Translations under genes and position numbers: made by a program
Origin: an uncultured Oscillospiraceae bacterium
Lineage (GTDB): Bacteria > Bacillota > Clostridia > Oscillospirales > Acutalibacteraceae
Assembly (NCBI GenBank): GCA_900543555.1
Contig: UQRL01000019.1
Location: 1-42,035 of the forward strand
Length of the DNA stretch: 42,035 bases
Reading direction: 5' to 3'
Part shown: positions 39,353 through 42,035 of the stretch, in pieces
Layout: each line of letters opens with the position of its first letter
How positions within the stretch are numbered: the stretch's first letter is position 1
The notes under the pieces: model-generated
What the model was told of the DNA's origin: nothing
Seen by the model: only the letters and a program-made list of their open reading frames with translations
Database searches by the model: none

Positions 39353-39398
39353 CTCAGGCGCACATTTCTAGCCTAGCAAGGTCCCGAACAGCCGTCTC

Positions 39399-40517
39399 TT
39401 AGAAGTAGACGGGCTTGCCGGTCTTGGAGGACTGATAGATGGCGTCCAGAATCTTGGTGACCACGAAAGCCTGGTCGGCAGTGACGAACAGCTCGCCTTC
39501 GCCGCGCAGGGCTTTCACCCAGATCTCATGCTCCTTGGAAACGGGAGCGGGGCCCTGGCTGAAGCCGGGGATGTAAGAGGCAATCTTGTTGCCCACCATG
39601 GTCACAGCGGGCTGGCCAGCCACGATGTGGTTCAAGCGGACCTGGTCGGACAGGGTGTCCAAGCCGCCCTTGGTACCAGCCAGCATCACATGAGCCTTGT
39701 CGTTGCAGCCGGACTCAGGCAGCATATTCATGGCCCAAGAAGCGCGCAGGTTGATCACAGCGCCGTTCTTCATCTTGATGTGGCCAATCGCGGAGTCTTC
39801 CACGTCGTAGGTCTTGTTGTTCCAGCTGTCCTGCTCACCGCGGGAATTGATCTGGCCCTGATGCTCAGGATCCAGCAGAGTGCCCAGCTTCTCAAAAGAG
39901 GTGCCGACCACATAGTCCACATCGTAGTTGTTCATCATAAACAGGGTCAGGTCCAGCGCATGGGTGCCAATGTCAATCAGAGGACCGCCGCCCTGCTTGG
40001 ACTTGTCGGTAAACACGCCCCAGGTGGGAACGCCGCGGCGGCGCAGATAGGTGGCCTCAGCGTAGTAGATATCGCCCAGCCAGCCGTCGTCCACAACCTT
40101 CTTGGCAACCTGGTTCACAGGGAAGTGACGGTACTGATAGCCGATGGTCAGCATCTTGCCGGTGCGGTCCCGGGCGTCCAGCATCTTCTGGGCGTCGGCG
40201 GGGGTGGCAGCCATGGGCTTCTCGCACAGCACATGCTTGCCGGCTTCCAGAGCGGCCACAGTGATCTCGCAGTGAGCCACGTTGGGGGTCAGCACATGCA
40301 CAGCGTCAATGGTGGGATCAGCCAGCAGGTCGTGATAATCCGTGTAAACCTTGGCGTCCGGAGTGCCATACTCCTTGGCGGCCTTCTCAGCGCGCTCGGG
40401 GATCAGGTCGCAGAAAGCCACCATGTCCACATATTCCTTCTGCTGGGCCATGCCAGGGAAGTGTTTGCCGTTGGCGATGCCGCCGCAACCAATAAAGCCG
40501 ATCTTCAATTTTGCCAT
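39399..40517 (-). CDS. Gfo/Idh/MocA-family dehydrogenase (copy 2)
   Basis: A 372-residue NAD(P)-dependent oxidoreductase: Rossmann start LKIGFIGCGGIANGKHFPGM, HVLCEKPMAATPADA with the conserved Lys, and GGGPLIDIGTHALDLTLFMM with the catalytic Asp and His. Codon choice is noticeably uniform and optimal-looking, suggesting high expression. GGAGGAGA precedes ATG 40517. First gene of a two-gene operon with isomerase copy 2; a palindrome sits between promoter and ribosome site. The substrate (inositol, sugar or sugar acid) is unknown. Confidence 0.92.
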   Translation of the reverse strand: MAKLKIGFIGCGGIANGKHFPGMAQQKEYVDMVAFCDLIPERAEKAAKEYGTPDAKVYTDYHDLLADPTIDAVHVLTPNVAHCEITVAALEAGKHVLCEKPMAATPADAQKMLDARDRTGKMLTIGYQYRHFPVNQVAKKVVDDGWLGDIYYAEATYLRRRGVPTWGVFTDKSKQGGGPLIDIGTHALDLTLFMMNNYDVDYVVGTSFEKLGTLLDPEHQGQINSRGEQDSWNNKTYDVEDSAIGHIKMKNGAVINLRASWAMNMLPESGCNDKAHVMLAGTKGGLDTLSDQVRLNHIVAGQPAVTMVGNKIASYIPGFSQGPAPVSKEHEIWVKALRGEGELFVTADQAFVVTKILDAIYQSSKTGKPVYF

Positions 40518-40538
40518 TGGGATCTCCTCCTAATATCT

Positions 40539-40557
40539 CATGCGCCGGAAGCGCATG
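40539..40557. promoter_or_regulatory. Inverted repeat in the leader of dehydrogenase copy 2
   Basis: CATGCGC-CGGAA-GCGCATG, perfect 7-bp arms, between the promoter and ribosome site. Operator or RNA hairpin. Confidence 0.5.
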
Positions 40558-40571
40558 TTATTACGGCTCAT

Positions 40572-40600
40572 ATTTTATAATAATTTCCGATAAAAGTAAA
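40572..40600 (-). promoter_or_regulatory. Promoter of dehydrogenase copy 2
   Basis: Minus-strand TTTACT (40600-40595), 17-bp spacer, TAAAAT (40577-40572). Confidence 0.6.
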
Positions 40601-40695
40601 GGGATTTCCTGCTTGGATCGAAAGAAGCCATCAGAAATTTTTTCTCAACAATTTTGGGGAATTTCCCTTCCCCGGTGCAAAAGGCCGCAAAAGCC

Positions 40696-42035
40696 TTAAT
40701 ACTGTTTGCCCCAGTAGACCATATGCTTGGCAGGTTTTCCGCAGCAGACGCACACGTCCGACAGGTGCTCCTCTTCAAAGGGGATGCACCGGCTCTTCAC
40801 GCCGCCGGTCTCCTCTTTAATTTTCTCCTCGCAGGCGCTGTCGCCGCACCACATGGCCTTGATAAAACCGGGGCGGTTCTCCGCGGTGTCCAGGAATTCC
40901 TCATATGTTGTGGCAGTAAAGGTCTTTTGTTTCAAATTTTCCAACGCGCGCTGGTACATGGCGTCATGCAGGGCAGAGAGCGCGCTTTCAATGGCCCCCT
41001 CCAGGTTTTCCAAAGAGACGAACTGCTTTTCCCGGTTATCCCGGCGCACCAGCACACACTGGCCGTTCTCAATATCCTTGGGACCGATCTCCAGCCGCAG
41101 GGGCACGCCCTGCATCTCATACTGGGCAAATTTCCAGCCGGGGGAGTTGTCGCTGGCATCCAGCTTTACCCGGAACTTCTCGGAGAGCCGCTCCTGAAGC
41201 TCCTGGGCCTTTTCCAGCACGCCGGGCTTGTGCTGGGCCACCGGCACAATCACCACTTGGATGGGGGCGATCTTGGGGGGCAACACCAGGCCGTTGTCAT
41301 CCCCATGAACCATGATGACAGCACCGATCATCCGGGTGGAGACACCCCAGGAAGTCTGGTGGGGATGGCGCAGCTTATTTTCCCGGTCCGTGAAGGTGAT
41401 ATCGAAAGCCTTTGTAAAGCCATCTCCAAAGTAGTGGCTGGTGCCGCCCTGCAGGGCAACGCCGTTGTGCATCATGGGTTCAATGGTATAGGTGGCCTCA
41501 GCCCCGGCAAACTTCTCCTTTTCCGTCTTCTTCCCCACCACAGCGGGAATGGCCAGGGTGTCCCGGTAGAAGTCCTCATAAACCTTCAGCATGGTCAGGG
41601 TGAACTCCTGGGCTTCCTCGGCGGTCTCGTGCATGGTGTGGCCTTCCTGCCACAAAAACTCGGAAGAGCGCAGGAAGGGGCGGGTGGTCTTTTCCCAGCG
41701 CACCACGCTGCACCACTGGTTGTACAGCTTGGGCAGATCCCGATAGGAATGGATGATCTTTTGGTAGTGCTCACAAAACAGGGTCTCGCTGGTAGGGCGC
41801 ACATACAGCCGCTCCGCCAGCTTTTCGCCGCCGCCCTCGGTGACGATGGCGCATTCGGGGGCAAAGCCCTCTACATGGTCCTTTTCCTTTTGCAGAAGGC
41901 TCTCGGGGATAAACATGGGCATATACACATTCTGCACCCCCACTTTTTTGAAGCGGGCGTCCAGATCGTGCTGCATATTTTCCCACAGGGCATAGCCATA
42001 CGGCTCGATGACCATGCAGCCCTTCACGCTGGAGT
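40696..42035 (-). CDS. proS: Prolyl-tRNA synthetase, archaeal/eukaryotic type (N-terminus outside window)
   Basis: The last ~446 residues are visible; the N-terminal few dozen residues lie beyond the right edge. The enzyme charges tRNA-Pro. Class II motifs are present: [30 protein letters not shown] (motif 2 region), [29 protein letters not shown] and [24 protein letters not shown] (motif 3). The C-terminal zinc-binding domain has [13 protein letters not shown] ... [10 protein letters not shown] and ends [10 protein letters not shown], the Tyr ending typical of this short ProS type that lacks the bacterial editing insert. No clear terminator follows; only a weak AAGGC/GCCTT hairpin is seen. 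Confidence 0.95.
   Translation of the reverse strand, partial: SSVKGCMVIEPYGYALWENMQHDLDARFKKVGVQNVYMPMFIPESLLQKEKDHVEGFAPECAIVTEGGGEKLAERLYVRPTSETLFCEHYQKIIHSYRDLPKLYNQWCSVVRWEKTTRPFLRSSEFLWQEGHTMHETAEEAQEFTLTMLKVYEDFYRDTLAIPAVVGKKTEKEKFAGAEATYTIEPMMHNGVALQGGTSHYFGDGFTKAFDITFTDRENKLRHPHQTSWGVSTRMIGAVIMVHGDDNGLVLPPKIAPIQVVIVPVAQHKPGVLEKAQELQERLSEKFRVKLDASDNSPGWKFAQYEMQGVPLRLEIGPKDIENGQCVLVRRDNREKQFVSLENLEGAIESALSALHDAMYQRALENLKQKTFTATTYEEFLDTAENRPGFIKAMWCGDSACEEKIKEETGGVKSRCIPFEEEHLSDVCVCCGKPAKHMVYWGKQY

Noticed and set aside
28736..42035. Functional link between tRNA-Pro and prolyl-tRNA synthetase in the same window
   Set aside because: They are 12 kb apart in separate transcripts, so co-location is most likely chance.

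Overview
Organism: a stretch of chromosome from a fairly GC-rich member of the Clostridia, most likely a gut Oscillospiraceae/Ruminococcaceae relative (Flavonifractor or Intestinimonas type). The evidence is the complete ctsR-mcsA-mcsB-clpC heat-shock operon with CtsR boxes, a Rex repressor, a SpoVB-type flippase, a ClpP-like TepA protease beside an FtsK/SpoIIIE translocase, strong AGGAGG ribosome sites, and sigma-A promoters with mostly 17-bp spacers. No phage, insertion sequence or CRISPR array is visible. This is mainly ordinary core chromosome with a few lineage-specific accessory genes. The genus is an inference; no database was consulted. Layout: 1-2362 holds a partial HTH regulator, nicotinate phosphoribosyltransferase (NAD salvage) and the RNase P RNA. 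2362-4467 (minus) is a PadR/HAAS/anchored-protein operon with a palindromic operator, then a nitroreductase. 4639-6565 is a Gfo/Idh/MocA dehydrogenase plus a TIM-barrel sugar isomerase. 6695-7585 is a YitT membrane protein. 7806-10649 is an operon of an HD-domain protein, an ABC ATPase, an ABC-2 permease and an unknown protein. 10677-11613 has small membrane, TSCPD and Cys-rich proteins. 11868-16376 is the CtsR regulon operon. 16541-18557 has an S1-domain protein and a lipoprotein cyclophilin, divergent. 18620-21646 (minus) has rex, NADP-isocitrate dehydrogenase and an AEC transporter. 21878-28647 is one probable six-gene transcript (tepA-like, uppP, ftsK, MBL hydrolase, DUF3006, ATP-grasp). 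Next come tRNA-Pro(GGG), a zinc-ribbon membrane protein and an MGMT-like protein (minus), then class II aldolase, a PASTA pseudokinase and a WYL regulator (plus). 33581-36137 has the flippase divergent from prmA. 36260-38331 (minus) is an ECF sigma factor with its DUF4179 partner. 38501-40517 (minus) is a second sugar isomerase/dehydrogenase pair, and 40696-42035 is the C-terminal part of prolyl-tRNA synthetase. How the genes fit together: protein quality control (CtsR/McsAB/ClpC), redox and NAD metabolism (pncB, Rex, icd), cell-envelope work (uppP, flippase, FtsK, PASTA protein) and two parallel polyol/inositol-type oxidation modules are the coherent themes. The points most worth a second look are: a PASTA-domain protein whose kinase fold has lost every catalytic motif; a decayed tandem copy of the prmA 3' end; a 149-nt out-of-frame overlap between an unusual ABC ATPase and its permease; two CtsR boxes on opposite strands around one promoter; and a transporter whose start must be a TTG because its promoter lies over the upstream ATG.
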